Assembly (NCBI GenBank): GCA_000509225.1
Contig: BAOK01000001.1
Coordinates: 186,001-250,000, forward strand
Direction of reading: 5' to 3'
DNA: 64,000 nt
Source: Parvibaculaceae bacterium Mf 1.05b.01
GTDB lineage: Bacteria; Pseudomonadota; Alphaproteobacteria; Parvibaculales; Parvibaculaceae
Part shown: piece by piece, positions 18,280 through 26,914 of the stretch
Layout: the number at the start of each line of letters is the position of its first letter
Numbering within the stretch: the first letter of the stretch is position 1
Notes under the pieces: model-generated
Seen by the model: only the letters and a program-made list of their open reading frames with translations
The model's database searches: none
What the model was told of the DNA's origin: nothing
Position numbers and translations under genes: made by a program

Positions 18280-20460
18280 GTGATGAACAAGGTTTTTGAG
18301 AGCACCGGACGTGCACAGCGTGCCCTGGCAGGCAGAACGAACCGGACGGCTCTTCTGGGTGGTGTCTCCGCGATCGCTATCAGTAGTGCCGCGGTATTGG
18401 TCTCAACCGGTGCGATGGCGGACGATGCGGGCGACAGAGTGGCGCCCATCAGTGTGACGGCGACACGGACACCCATGGAGGCATTTGCTGTTCCTGGAAT
18501 GGTGACTGTTAAAGGCGCTGACGAAATAGCCGAAGAAATTCCGTCTAACCTTGGCGATCTGTTCGACGATATTCCGGGTGTTACCGCTGTTGGTGGTCCC
18601 CGACGCACCGGTGAAGTGCCAACTATCCGAGGCTTCTCGGGCGCCGACATTATTGTGACGCTAGATGGTGCGCGTCAGAATTTTGTGTCAGGTCATGACG
18701 GGCGTGCCTTTATTGATCCGTCCTTCCTAAGCGAGCTTGAGGTCGTTCGAGGGTCAAGTTCAGCGCTTTATGGCTCGGGCGGAACGGGCGGTGTGATTGC
18801 GTTGCGGACGCTCACTGCGGATGACCTTCTGGGTGAAGGGGAGACGCATGGCACACGCTTTGGCCTGAGTTACCGCAGTGGCAATGACGAGTTTGCACAG
18901 CGATTGCAGGCCTATTCGAAGCCCATGGAAGGCGCGGACATTTTTGCCGGAATTGTCGCGCGTCAGTCTGACGATGTGCGTCTTGGCAACGGGACAGAGC
19001 TCGCCTCCGAAGACGACATTATTTCCGGTCTGGTGAAGGGAACATTCGACCTTGGCGACAACACGGCGCTTCGGCTGTCCTGGCAGCGGTTCTCAAATGA
19101 CGCCGTCGAACCGGGCAACGGGCAGGTGGCGACTGGCACACTCAACGATAAGGATATTGACAGCGAGACTTTTACGCTCGGCTTTACCTCCAAGCCAGTC
19201 GGTCAGGATCTCGTCGACTTCTCTGCTGTCATCTACAGCAATACCAACACTGTTGATGAAACACCTTTGACTGGGACGAGCGCTGGTGTTTTGAGTAAGC
19301 GCGAACTTGATACGGTTGGGTTGGAAATGTCTAACACCAGTCGGTTCATGTTCTCAGAGAATATTGGGCTTGCCGTTACCGCTGGTTTCGAGGTTGCCAA
19401 GGACAGTGCGGTTGGTGCGACGGGCGGCGGTGTTCGTGGTGGTGTCGTCACCGGGGATCAAGACCTCTTTGGTGCCTTTGTCCAGACCTCCTTCACCTGG
19501 TTTGCACCTTTTGGCTTAGCCGATGGTGAGTTCTCTTTGACCCCAGGCGTGCGCTTCGACACATATGACAGTCAGGATACGACCGGCGCGCAAACCAGTG
19601 ACAGTCAGGTATCGCCGAAAGTAACCGCACGGTTTGCGCCGACACCGTGGGCCTTTGCCTACGGGTCTTATGGCGATGCGTTCCGTGCGCCGCGTCTGGA
19701 CGAGATGTTTGCGATTGGCACGCACTTCCCCGTTTTTTCTCCAACATTTGCTCTGGTTGGTTTTAACACGTTCCTTCCCAACACTGCGTTGGAGGCGCAA
19801 AGCACCACCACATGGGAAGCAGGCCTCGGGTTCGAGTTTGAGGACCTGCTAAGCGATGGAGACATCTTCCAGGCCAAAGGCGGCTACTATTCAACAGATG
19901 GCGAGAATTTCATTTCGCTGGAAGTTATTCAAACTGCCGACACATCTATTCCAGGTGTGACCTGTATTCCGTTTGTTTCTATTGCGGCAAACCCGCTCGG
20001 GTGTGCGGGCACGACACAGTCTGTGAACATTGCCGATGCTGAACTGTCGGGCTTCGAGTTGGAAACCAGCTATGACTCAGATCGGTTTCGGTTCTCTCTT
20101 TCAGGCCAGACAATGGAAACGGAGAATACGGCGACCGGTCAGCCCGTCGGAGTAGAGCAGGCTGATCAAGTCACTGCGGACCTTCGTGTGAAACTGCCCG
20201 AATTCGCGTCCTATGTCGGCTGGCAGTCCACCTTTGCGGATGACTTTAGCGAGGGAACAGATACCAGCGAACATCGCGACAGTTACCAAATTCACGAAGT
20301 CTATGCCCGTTGGCGTCCGGTATCAGGTCCTTTGGACGGCTTTAGTTTTGGCGTGACGGCGGAAAATTTGTTCGACGCAGAATATCAGCGGGTGTCGTCT
20401 GACACGTTTGAAGAAGGCCGCTCTGTTCTTGTCGATGTTACCTACACACTCAACTGGTGA
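18280..20460 (+). CDS. hmuR: TonB-dependent heme/hemoglobin receptor
   Basis: An outer-membrane receptor of 726 residues. After a long basic N-region comes a signal peptide (hydrophobic core about 28-45, cleavage near GAMA-DDA), then a TonB-box-like PISVTATRTP, a plug domain (LGDLFDDIPGVTAVGG ... TIRGFSGADIIVTLDGARQN) and a 22-strand barrel ending in aromatic YTLNW. The FRAPRLDEMF motif and the NTALEAQSTTTWEAG segment match the FRAP/NPNL region of HmuR/ShuA-type heme receptors. It is the first gene of the heme operon; the ligand is inferred from that context. Confidence 0.92.
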   Translation: MMNKVFESTGRAQRALAGRTNRTALLGGVSAIAISSAAVLVSTGAMADDAGDRVAPISVTATRTPMEAFAVPGMVTVKGADEIAEEIPSNLGDLFDDIPGVTAVGGPRRTGEVPTIRGFSGADIIVTLDGARQNFVSGHDGRAFIDPSFLSELEVVRGSSSALYGSGGTGGVIALRTLTADDLLGEGETHGTRFGLSYRSGNDEFAQRLQAYSKPMEGADIFAGIVARQSDDVRLGNGTELASEDDIISGLVKGTFDLGDNTALRLSWQRFSNDAVEPGNGQVATGTLNDKDIDSETFTLGFTSKPVGQDLVDFSAVIYSNTNTVDETPLTGTSAGVLSKRELDTVGLEMSNTSRFMFSENIGLAVTAGFEVAKDSAVGATGGGVRGGVVTGDQDLFGAFVQTSFTWFAPFGLADGEFSLTPGVRFDTYDSQDTTGAQTSDSQVSPKVTARFAPTPWAFAYGSYGDAFRAPRLDEMFAIGTHFPVFSPTFALVGFNTFLPNTALEAQSTTTWEAGLGFEFEDLLSDGDIFQAKGGYYSTDGENFISLEVIQTADTSIPGVTCIPFVSIAANPLGCAGTTQSVNIADAELSGFELETSYDSDRFRFSLSGQTMETENTATGQPVGVEQADQVTADLRVKLPEFASYVGWQSTFADDFSEGTDTSEHRDSYQIHEVYARWRPVSGPLDGFSFGVTAENLFDAEYQRVSSDTFEEGRSVLVDVTYTLNW

Positions 20461-20476
20461 CCCGAAAGGAAGATAC

Positions 20477-21535
20477 ATGATCACGACATCCGTTGAAGAA
20501 CTGCACGCGAAGATCAGACAAGAACGGGAGGCCACGCCTAATGTGCGCGCCCGCGATCTGGCGGACCGCTTGGGTATTAGTGAAGGCGAGTTGGTTTGTG
20601 CTGGTCTCGGTCAGACTGCCACCCGTCTCACTGGACCCTGGTCTGAGGTGATTACGGCCTTTGGTGATCTGGGTGAAGTGATGGCCCTGACACGCAATCA
20701 CGGCGTCGTTCATGAGAAAGTCGGTGAGTACGCCAATATGTCTTTTGGCGCGCATGGCGGCATTGTGCTCAATCATGATATTGATCTTCGCTTGTTTTTG
20801 AAGAACTGGGCGTTTGGGTTTGCTGTTAGTGAAGACACGCGATCTGGACCCCGTCGCAGTCTGCAGTTCTTCGGGCCGGACGGCACTGCGGTTCACAAAG
20901 TCTATCTGCGGGCAGAAAGCCATGAAGCTGCCTACGAGGCACTCATTGCCCAGTTTGTTCATGAAAACCAGCAGTCGCTTATTGAGGTGGCTGCTCTGCC
21001 CGCTGATACGCCAGATCGTGCTGATGGCGAGATTGATGCAGAGGGGCTGCTTTCGCATTGGAGCGGATTGAAGGACACACACGATTTTTTCCCGCTGCTT
21101 CGGAAGTACAAAGTGGGCCGTCAGCAGGCGCTTCGCCTTGCGGAAGGGCGATTTGCAGAGCGCGCTCCGGTCGATGCTGCCGAGCGGGTGCTTCATGCGG
21201 CGTCAGCTAGCGGCGCACCCATCATGGCTTTTGTGGGCAACAAGGGCATCATCCAGATCCATACTGGGCCGGTTACCCGAATTGAACCAAAGGGTCCATG
21301 GATCAACGTGCTTGATGATGGCTTCAATCTTCATTTGCGGTCTGACCTCGTCACTGACGCCTGGGTTGTGCGCAAGCCGACTGACGACGGAGATGTGACC
21401 TCGGTTGAACTCTATGACAACGATGGCGCAATGCTCATTCAGTTTTTCGGCGAGCGGAAGCCCGGCCAGGTTGAACGCGATGACTGGCGGACCATTGTCT
21501 CAGAGAATGTCCTGGGCAAAGGAGTGGCCGCATGA
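20477..21535 (+). CDS. hmuS: Cytoplasmic heme-handling protein HmuS/HemS
   Basis: The 352-residue protein belongs to the HemS/HmuS/ShuS family, which takes heme from the importer and passes it to, or acts as, a heme-degrading enzyme. It has the two repeated halves of the fold (LGEVMALTRNHGVVHEKVG in the first, GAPIMAFVGNKGIIQIHTG in the second). ATG 20477 is set by AAAGGA a few bases before; the open frame extends upstream into hmuR but is not needed. Its stop overlaps the hmuT start in ATGA. Confidence 0.94.
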   Translation: MITTSVEELHAKIRQEREATPNVRARDLADRLGISEGELVCAGLGQTATRLTGPWSEVITAFGDLGEVMALTRNHGVVHEKVGEYANMSFGAHGGIVLNHDIDLRLFLKNWAFGFAVSEDTRSGPRRSLQFFGPDGTAVHKVYLRAESHEAAYEALIAQFVHENQQSLIEVAALPADTPDRADGEIDAEGLLSHWSGLKDTHDFFPLLRKYKVGRQQALRLAEGRFAERAPVDAAERVLHAASASGAPIMAFVGNKGIIQIHTGPVTRIEPKGPWINVLDDGFNLHLRSDLVTDAWVVRKPTDDGDVTSVELYDNDGAMLIQFFGERKPGQVERDDWRTIVSENVLGKGVAA

Positions 21536-22458
21536 CCTCCCGCCGGGCGGTGCTTGCTGGTCTTGGCGCGGGAACGGTGCTCTCAGCATCTCAACTGCGT
21601 TCGTTTGCACAAGCGGCCTCTTCTTCGGCGCAGATCGTGTCGGTAGGGGGCGCCATTACCGAGACACTCTTCGCGTTGGGGCTCGGCGCGCAATTGCGGG
21701 CCGCAGACACAACAAGCACGTTTCCAGCGGCTGCGAATGCGCTCCCTAAAGTTGGCTATCTCAGGCAGTTGTCAGCTGAAGGCATTCTGGCGATGAAGCC
21801 CGACCTTGTTCTTCTCTCTGGCGAAGCGGGCCCCGCAGCAGCTGTTGCGCATCTGAAAACAGCAGGCGTCGCGCTGGAGCAAATCGATATTGGACGGTCG
21901 CCAGCTGCGGTCACAAATATGGTTGAGGCTATCGGCGCTGCAACAGGTAAAGTAGAGGTCGCCAACACCCTTGCTGCCACAGTCACAGATCAGTTCAAAA
22001 GGTTGGATGCGGAGCTTCCGGATGGAGACCGAAAGAGTGTGCTCCTGCTCCTGGCTGCGGGAAATGGCCCTTTGCTGGGCGCAGGTGCGAACACGGCGGC
22101 ATCGGCAGCAATCAATCTTGCGGGCGGTGCGTTGGCCTTTCCTGATATGCAGGGATACAAGGCCGTCTCGCTGGAGCCGGTACTTGCTGCAGACCCTGAT
22201 TGGATCATATTGCCCAGCCATGTAGCTATGGCACTGGGAGGTCCAGAAGGGATTTCTGCACTCGACGTTGTCGCGCGTACGCGGGCCGGGCCCGAAGGGC
22301 GAGTGGCCATTATCGATAGCCATTATCTACTCGGCTTTGGCCCGCGCGCGCCTCAAGCCGCCGCAGACCTCGCCACGCTCCTCTATCCGGATGCCGATAT
22401 TCCGCTGTTGAACCGGGATGCGGCGCCATCCTCACTAGTATCGCTCGTGGCTGTGTGA
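21532..22458 (+). CDS. hmuT: Periplasmic heme-binding protein HmuT
   Basis: The substrate-binding protein of the heme ABC importer, 308 residues. It starts with SRRAVLAGLGAGTVL, a twin-arginine-like signal with cleavage near SFAQA. The mature part has the class III binding-protein fold of the TroA/BtuF group (IVSVGGAITETLFALGLG). The Tyr in KVGYLRQLSAEGI matches the heme-ligating Tyr of ShuT and PhuT. It is coupled by overlap to both hmuS and hmuU. Confidence 0.93.
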   Translation: MTSRRAVLAGLGAGTVLSASQLRSFAQAASSSAQIVSVGGAITETLFALGLGAQLRAADTTSTFPAAANALPKVGYLRQLSAEGILAMKPDLVLLSGEAGPAAAVAHLKTAGVALEQIDIGRSPAAVTNMVEAIGAATGKVEVANTLAATVTDQFKRLDAELPDGDRKSVLLLLAAGNGPLLGAGANTAASAAINLAGGALAFPDMQGYKAVSLEPVLAADPDWIILPSHVAMALGGPEGISALDVVARTRAGPEGRVAIIDSHYLLGFGPRAPQAAADLATLLYPDADIPLLNRDAAPSSLVSLVAV

Positions 22459-23537
22459 TGAGCATCCTCACGCTTCGTGCCCGCCAATACGTCGACCTTT
22501 CAGAGGTTGTTCGCGCGTTGGCGTTGCCGGGGCTTGGGCTGCTGCTTGTCGCGGCAATATTAACTGGCCTAATAAGCGGCGCTGCTGATATGGCCACTTG
22601 GGATGTCGTCTCGGTGCTTTGGGACGTTGTGTCCGGGCGTGGCGATGTAGACGCGATTTCGCGTGCCATCATCATGGAAATAAGAATGCCGCGGGTTCTC
22701 CTCGGCGGCATGGTCGGGGCCACGTTGGCGGTATCAGGTGCGGTCCTACAAGCGTTGTTCCGCAATCCTCTCGCAGAGCCGAGCATTATCGGTGTGTCCG
22801 CAGGCGCCGGGGCAGCGGCGGTCACGACGATTGTGCTCGGCACGGCATTTGGTGCCATGGGAGCCATCATTCTCTATGCGCTTCCCGTCGCGGCCTTCGC
22901 TGGAGGGTTTGTTGCGACCCTAATCGTCGTGGCGATTGCCCGTGTGAATGGCCAAACGCCGATGACCACCATTCTTTTGAGCGGTATCGCTGTGGCTGCG
23001 CTTGGTGGCGCCATTATGGGGCTCATGATGTTTATCAGCAATGACGAGCAGCTGAGGTCGATCACATTCTGGATGCTTGGAAGTCTAGGCGGTGCGACGT
23101 GGACCACGATACTCCCGGCAATCACGATCATGAGTGTCATTCTGTTCGCGATGCCGATGCTGATGCACAAGCTCAACCTGATGTTGCTGGGAGAGCGTGA
23201 AGCGGCCTCTCTCGGACTGAATGTTGACCGGTTCAAATACCTCTGCGTGGCTCTGGTCGCTGCCGGTGTTGGCGCTGCGGTTGCGGTGTCCGGCACGATT
23301 GGATTCGTCGGAATTGTGGTTCCGCATCTGCTGCGCATGGTGGTTGGTCCCGACCATCGTATCCTCCTGCCCGCTTCCGCACTTGGTGGCGCCGCGTTAC
23401 TGCTATGGGCCGATGTGGTGGCCAGAACACTTGCGCCGCCTGCGGAGCTCCCGATTGGTGTTTTGACAGCACTGCTAGGTGCGCCCTTTTTCCTATGGCT
23501 GTTGCGCAGGGCGTCGCGGGAGGGAACGTCATGGTGA
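22458..23537 (+). CDS. hmuU: Heme ABC transporter permease HmuU
   Basis: A 359-residue FecCD-family inner-membrane permease with about ten membrane segments, the signature MPRVLLGGMVGATLAVSGA, the helical coupling region around GEREAASLG and the conserved GFVGIVVPHLLRMVVGPDHR. ATG 22458 overlaps the hmuT stop (TGATG). It would form a dimer served by HmuV and receive heme from HmuT. Confidence 0.94.
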   Translation: MSILTLRARQYVDLSEVVRALALPGLGLLLVAAILTGLISGAADMATWDVVSVLWDVVSGRGDVDAISRAIIMEIRMPRVLLGGMVGATLAVSGAVLQALFRNPLAEPSIIGVSAGAGAAAVTTIVLGTAFGAMGAIILYALPVAAFAGGFVATLIVVAIARVNGQTPMTTILLSGIAVAALGGAIMGLMMFISNDEQLRSITFWMLGSLGGATWTTILPAITIMSVILFAMPMLMHKLNLMLLGEREAASLGLNVDRFKYLCVALVAAGVGAAVAVSGTIGFVGIVVPHLLRMVVGPDHRILLPASALGGAALLLWADVVARTLAPPAELPIGVLTALLGAPFFLWLLRRASREGTSW

Positions 23538-24364
23538 GCCTTGCGGTGCGCGGTGTGGATGTAGTCCTGGGTTCGCGTCAGGTGCTCACGGGTGCGTCCA
23601 TGGAGGTGTCCCCAGGCGAGCTTGTCGCGGTGTTGGGGCCAAACGGGGCGGGCAAATCAACCTTACTTAATGTCTTGAGCGGCGAACAGAAGGTGCTAAC
23701 CGGCGATGTGCGGATCGGTGATGAAAAGCTTCACCATCTATCGTCGGCGTCTCTTGCCTGCAAACGGGCATTGATGCCGCAGAAAGCATCGCTGAGTTTT
23801 CCCTTCAAAGTGAAGGACGTGGTGGCGATGGGGCGTGACCCGTTTCGCGCATCTGTTGAGGTGTCGTCGAACAGGCTTGCTGTCGACTGGGCACTGCAAG
23901 AAACCGACATAGGCCATCTTGCTCGGCGGGTTTACACCCAGCTATCCGGTGGGGAGCAGCAGCGTGTTCAGCTCGCGCGAGTGTTGGCACAGGTTTGGCG
24001 AGAGGCCGATGAGGACGCCCGCTTCCTCCTGCTTGATGAGCCAACCTCTAGCCTGGACCTCGCACATCAACACTCTGTTTTGCATTTGGCCAGCAGGCTT
24101 GCAGAGAGAGGCGTTGGCGTGGTCGCAGTTGTTCATGATCTTAATCTTGCGGCGCTTTATGCGACGCAGGTTGTCGTTCTTTCTAAAGGCAATGTGGTGG
24201 CAACTGGAGCGCCTGAGGCGGTATTGCAGCCCTCGTTGATTGCTGATGTGTTTGACCTTTCTGTCCACCGGGTCGAGGACCCTGACAGTGGTCGGAAACT
24301 GATTGTGCCAACAGGCAATCATCGGCGGAGCGCCTCAGTGATTGATATTCGGCGTGCCCTATGA
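23531..24364 (+). CDS. hmuV: Heme ABC transporter ATPase HmuV
   Basis: A 277-residue ABC ATPase: Walker A GPNGAGKST (about residue 36-44), Q-loop at MPQKASLSFPF, signature LSGGEQQRVQLARVL, Walker B FLLLDEPTSSLDL and H-loop VVHDLNL. The ATG at 23531 overlaps the last codons of hmuU, as usual in this operon type; the open frame extends upstream inside hmuU. The protein drives heme import through HmuU. Confidence 0.94.
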   Translation: MVSLAVRGVDVVLGSRQVLTGASMEVSPGELVAVLGPNGAGKSTLLNVLSGEQKVLTGDVRIGDEKLHHLSSASLACKRALMPQKASLSFPFKVKDVVAMGRDPFRASVEVSSNRLAVDWALQETDIGHLARRVYTQLSGGEQQRVQLARVLAQVWREADEDARFLLLDEPTSSLDLAHQHSVLHLASRLAERGVGVVAVVHDLNLAALYATQVVVLSKGNVVATGAPEAVLQPSLIADVFDLSVHRVEDPDSGRKLIVPTGNHRRSASVIDIRRAL

Positions 24365-24380
24365 GCATGGAGATTTGACA

Positions 24381-25028
24381 ATGGAAGAAACTGTTCTGAG
24401 CTCTGAGCGGCCTGAAACATCAATCGTTGATCCAGAAACAATCGACCTTTTGTCGACGGCTCTCAACTTTGTTGATGCTGGAGGGCCCGTTCTCTACCTG
24501 CTCGCAGCGCTATCGTTTCTTACCCTCGTGCTCATCGTGGCCAAAGCGATGCAGTTCTCTTCTGCACGTCTGGGCGAACGGGCGCAGAAGGGGGCTTTGG
24601 CGCGGGTCCGCAAGGCAACGCAGGATGCTGTCGATGTGCTCAAGGAAGAGGCACAAATCGAGAAGGCTGGGCTTCGTGCCGCTCGCCGTGAGCTGAGACC
24701 TTTGGAGGGCGGCCTTGGCATGCTGGGGCTGATCGCCATGTTGAGCCCCCTCATAGGCCTTTTGGGTACCGTGGTTGGCATGATCGACGCTTTCCGTGCG
24801 TTGTCTGAGGCCGGCGGGGCAGTTGATCCAAGTCTTTTGTCGGCTGGTATCTGGGTGGCTCTTCTGACGACAGCGGCTGGGCTCATCGTGGCTATACCGG
24901 CAGCCCTAGCGCATGGCTGGTTCGAAGGCCGTCTGGCGCTGTTTGCTGATTTGGCGGAACAGACGATCGGAGAAGTGGCAGATGTTCGCAGAGACCATCC
25001 GCACCATTTTGGTGTGGCTGCAGACTAG
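24381..25028 (+). CDS. exbB: ExbB-type proton channel subunit
   Basis: A 215-residue MotA/TolQ/ExbB-family inner-membrane protein with three membrane segments (about 35-52, 112-135 and 155-178), including LSPLIGLLGTVVGMIDAF. With ExbD and TonB it uses the proton gradient to power outer-membrane transport. ATG 24381 follows GGAG at eight bases; it begins 16 bases after hmuV ends. Its place in the operon suggests it serves HmuR. Confidence 0.9.
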   Translation: MEETVLSSERPETSIVDPETIDLLSTALNFVDAGGPVLYLLAALSFLTLVLIVAKAMQFSSARLGERAQKGALARVRKATQDAVDVLKEEAQIEKAGLRAARRELRPLEGGLGMLGLIAMLSPLIGLLGTVVGMIDAFRALSEAGGAVDPSLLSAGIWVALLTTAAGLIVAIPAALAHGWFEGRLALFADLAEQTIGEVADVRRDHPHHFGVAAD

Positions 25029-25039
25029 GGAGCGATATT

Positions 25040-25441
25040 GTGGTTTTGCGGCAACCTAGACCAAAACTGGTATTGAGCCTCACACCTCTTATTGATGTCG
25101 TTTTCATTCTGCTTATCTTTTTCATGCTGGCGTCTCAGTTTGTAGATTGGCGGCAGATTGAGCTGATGCCTCAGGCACAGGTCTCCGGGGACGTGGTTGA
25201 TGATCAAACCTCGTCGTTACAACTGCGCAACGATGGATCGTTTCTGGTAAATGGCCAAACTGTTGATGAGCTGGGCATGGCCGTCGGTCGGCTCAAGTCC
25301 ACAGGCAGTGATAGAGCTGTGTTTCTATCGCCAGAAGATACCGTCCAAATTCAATACGTAGTGGATGTGGTCGAGGCATTAAACGAAGCCGGCCTTACCA
25401 AGGTACAGCTCTCGTTAGTAGAGGCAGGTGGCCAGCCATGA
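25040..25441 (+). CDS. exbD: ExbD-type subunit (catalytic Asp present)
   Basis: A 133-residue ExbD/TolR-family protein: short cytoplasmic start, one membrane helix (residues 13-35) and a periplasmic domain. The helix has the family motif LTPLIDVVFILLIFF with Asp19, the residue that carries protons through the ExbB pore. It starts at GTG 25040 behind GGGAG and overlaps the next exbD by four bases (ATGA). Confidence 0.92.
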   Translation: MVLRQPRPKLVLSLTPLIDVVFILLIFFMLASQFVDWRQIELMPQAQVSGDVVDDQTSSLQLRNDGSFLVNGQTVDELGMAVGRLKSTGSDRAVFLSPEDTVQIQYVVDVVEALNEAGLTKVQLSLVEAGGQP

Positions 25442-25842
25442 ATACTCTGCAAATAAGAAAAACTGGCTACAAACCGGATGGCACCTTGCCGTTGATCAAC
25501 ATCGTCCTGTTGCTGGTGCTAGCTTTCATGATGGCGGGGACGTTTACGGAACCATTGCCGCCTGATTTTGACCCCCTCCGATCAGAAGCCGCCGTCCCCA
25601 ACGAAGAAGCAAAGCAGTCCATTGTTCTGACGATGGACACAGAAGGCGTTTTGTCGCTTGAGGGCCGTGGTCTGGCCGCCGGAAAACTGGAACCTCTGTT
25701 GAATAGTCTTGGTCAGAGTGAGCATGCCCTGGAAGTGAGAACCGATGCACGCACCCCGGCTGTGCTGGTTATTGCGCTTCTGCAATCGGCGGAAGGCTTG
25801 GGCATTGAGAATGTGCAGATCGTAACGCTGGGGCGGACGTGA
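25438..25842 (+). CDS. exbD: Second ExbD-like subunit, Asp replaced by Asn
   Basis: A 134-residue ExbD/TolR-like protein with one membrane helix (about 17-37) and a periplasmic domain (LSLEGRGLAAGKLEPLLNSL...). At the place of the conserved proton-carrying Asp, the sequence is LPLINIVLLLVL, giving Asn21 (codon AAC). All else is intact and the reading frame overlaps both neighbours, so it is not a decayed gene. ExbD acts as a pair inside an ExbB pentamer, so a mixed pair with the preceding ExbD is plausible; this is inference. Confidence 0.85.
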   Translation: MNTLQIRKTGYKPDGTLPLINIVLLLVLAFMMAGTFTEPLPPDFDPLRSEAAVPNEEAKQSIVLTMDTEGVLSLEGRGLAAGKLEPLLNSLGQSEHALEVRTDARTPAVLVIALLQSAEGLGIENVQIVTLGRT

Positions 25843-26627
25843 CTTTGGTCTCTGGTAAGGCGGCACCGTCACTCGGACGGTTCGTTCCACGTGCGATACT
25901 GGTCGCCATAGTGATGCACTTGGTGGCTTTTACATACATTCTTTTTTCATCGCCATCAGATGGCGGCGGAGGCGGAAAGGTGGTGGGCCAGTTGAGCGTT
26001 CATCTGGGAGGTTCGGGCGCAGCCGGTCCTTCTGAAGTTCTGCTGACTGAAACTGTTGTCGAGCCGACGGTTCAGCCACCGGCACCTCGTGTTGAAGAGC
26101 AACAAGCTCCCGAGGTAGAGGCAGTTGCGCCAAAGCAACGGGTGGTTCAGGCCAAGCCTGTCCTTCGACGGCCTGCCGAGATTCTGCGGGTCAGTGAGCT
26201 CACAGAGCCAGCAGCGCCGGTTCGGCAGGAGGTTGGGGAGCGCGGTGATGGCAACCCGGTTGGGTCTGCGAGCGCTGGGGCGCCAAGCCTTGGAGAGGGC
26301 GCAGCGTCGCAGACTGCGGGTATTGGGTCATCCGAAGCAAGTGCCGGGGACCAACGGGATGCCTACCTTGCCTTGATCCGCGCGCGTATTGAAAAGAACC
26401 GAACGTATCCGTCGGCGGCGCGTCGCAAACGTGAAGAAGGCATGGCGACGATCACAATCACGATTGATGCACGGGGGGATTTGACCCAGGTGCAGCTCGT
26501 AGCCGGATCAGGCTCGTTTCATCTGGACCGTGCGGCAAAACGGATGGCTGAAAAGTCAGCGCCTTTTCCCCCACCGCCTGTCACGCCTTTTTCAACACAA
26601 ATCCCCATCGTTTTTACCCTGAGATGA
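25839..26627 (+). CDS. tonB: TonB protein of the heme operon
   Basis: TonB spans the periplasm and transmits energy to outer-membrane receptors. The 262-residue protein has an N-terminal membrane anchor (about 18-35), a Pro/Glu/Val-rich linker (PTVQPPAPRVEEQQAPEVEA), a Gly/Ser-rich section and the C-terminal TonB domain (YPSAARRKREEGMATITITI ... SFHLDRAAKRM). The GTG at 25839 overlaps the exbD stop. It ends the operon; the 287 bases after it (26628-26914) hold no supported gene and no clear terminator. Confidence 0.92.
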   Translation: MTLVSGKAAPSLGRFVPRAILVAIVMHLVAFTYILFSSPSDGGGGGKVVGQLSVHLGGSGAAGPSEVLLTETVVEPTVQPPAPRVEEQQAPEVEAVAPKQRVVQAKPVLRRPAEILRVSELTEPAAPVRQEVGERGDGNPVGSASAGAPSLGEGAASQTAGIGSSEASAGDQRDAYLALIRARIEKNRTYPSAARRKREEGMATITITIDARGDLTQVQLVAGSGSFHLDRAAKRMAEKSAPFPPPPVTPFSTQIPIVFTLR

Positions 26628-26914
26628 TTTGAGCGCCGAGGCCCGCTCGCGGTAACAGGCTGATTCATAATTTGTCTTGCTCAGGTGTGATTTCGTCTTC
26701 TGTTGTACTGCTGACCTCTCTAGCGAAATGTCGGATGAATCACCGTGAACTGACTGAGGTTGATTGTCCGCTGCCGTTTTCGTGGCGAAATGGTATGAAT
26801 TTGTGGCGTATTTGTGAGCGGTTAGTTGACGGGCGCGCAGATGGGTAAGACGGTCACGGATAGTGACGGTTTGACCTTATTATCTGGAGGCATCATGTTG
26901 CGGCAGGATGGTGT

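Noticed and set aside
20450-21196. 248-codon - strand frame across the hmuR/hmuS junction
   Set aside because: Antisense to two well-supported genes in a tight operon; no own signals.
21772-22870. Two long - strand frames over hmuT and hmuU
   Set aside because: Low-complexity opposite-strand shadows of Ala/Gly-rich genes.
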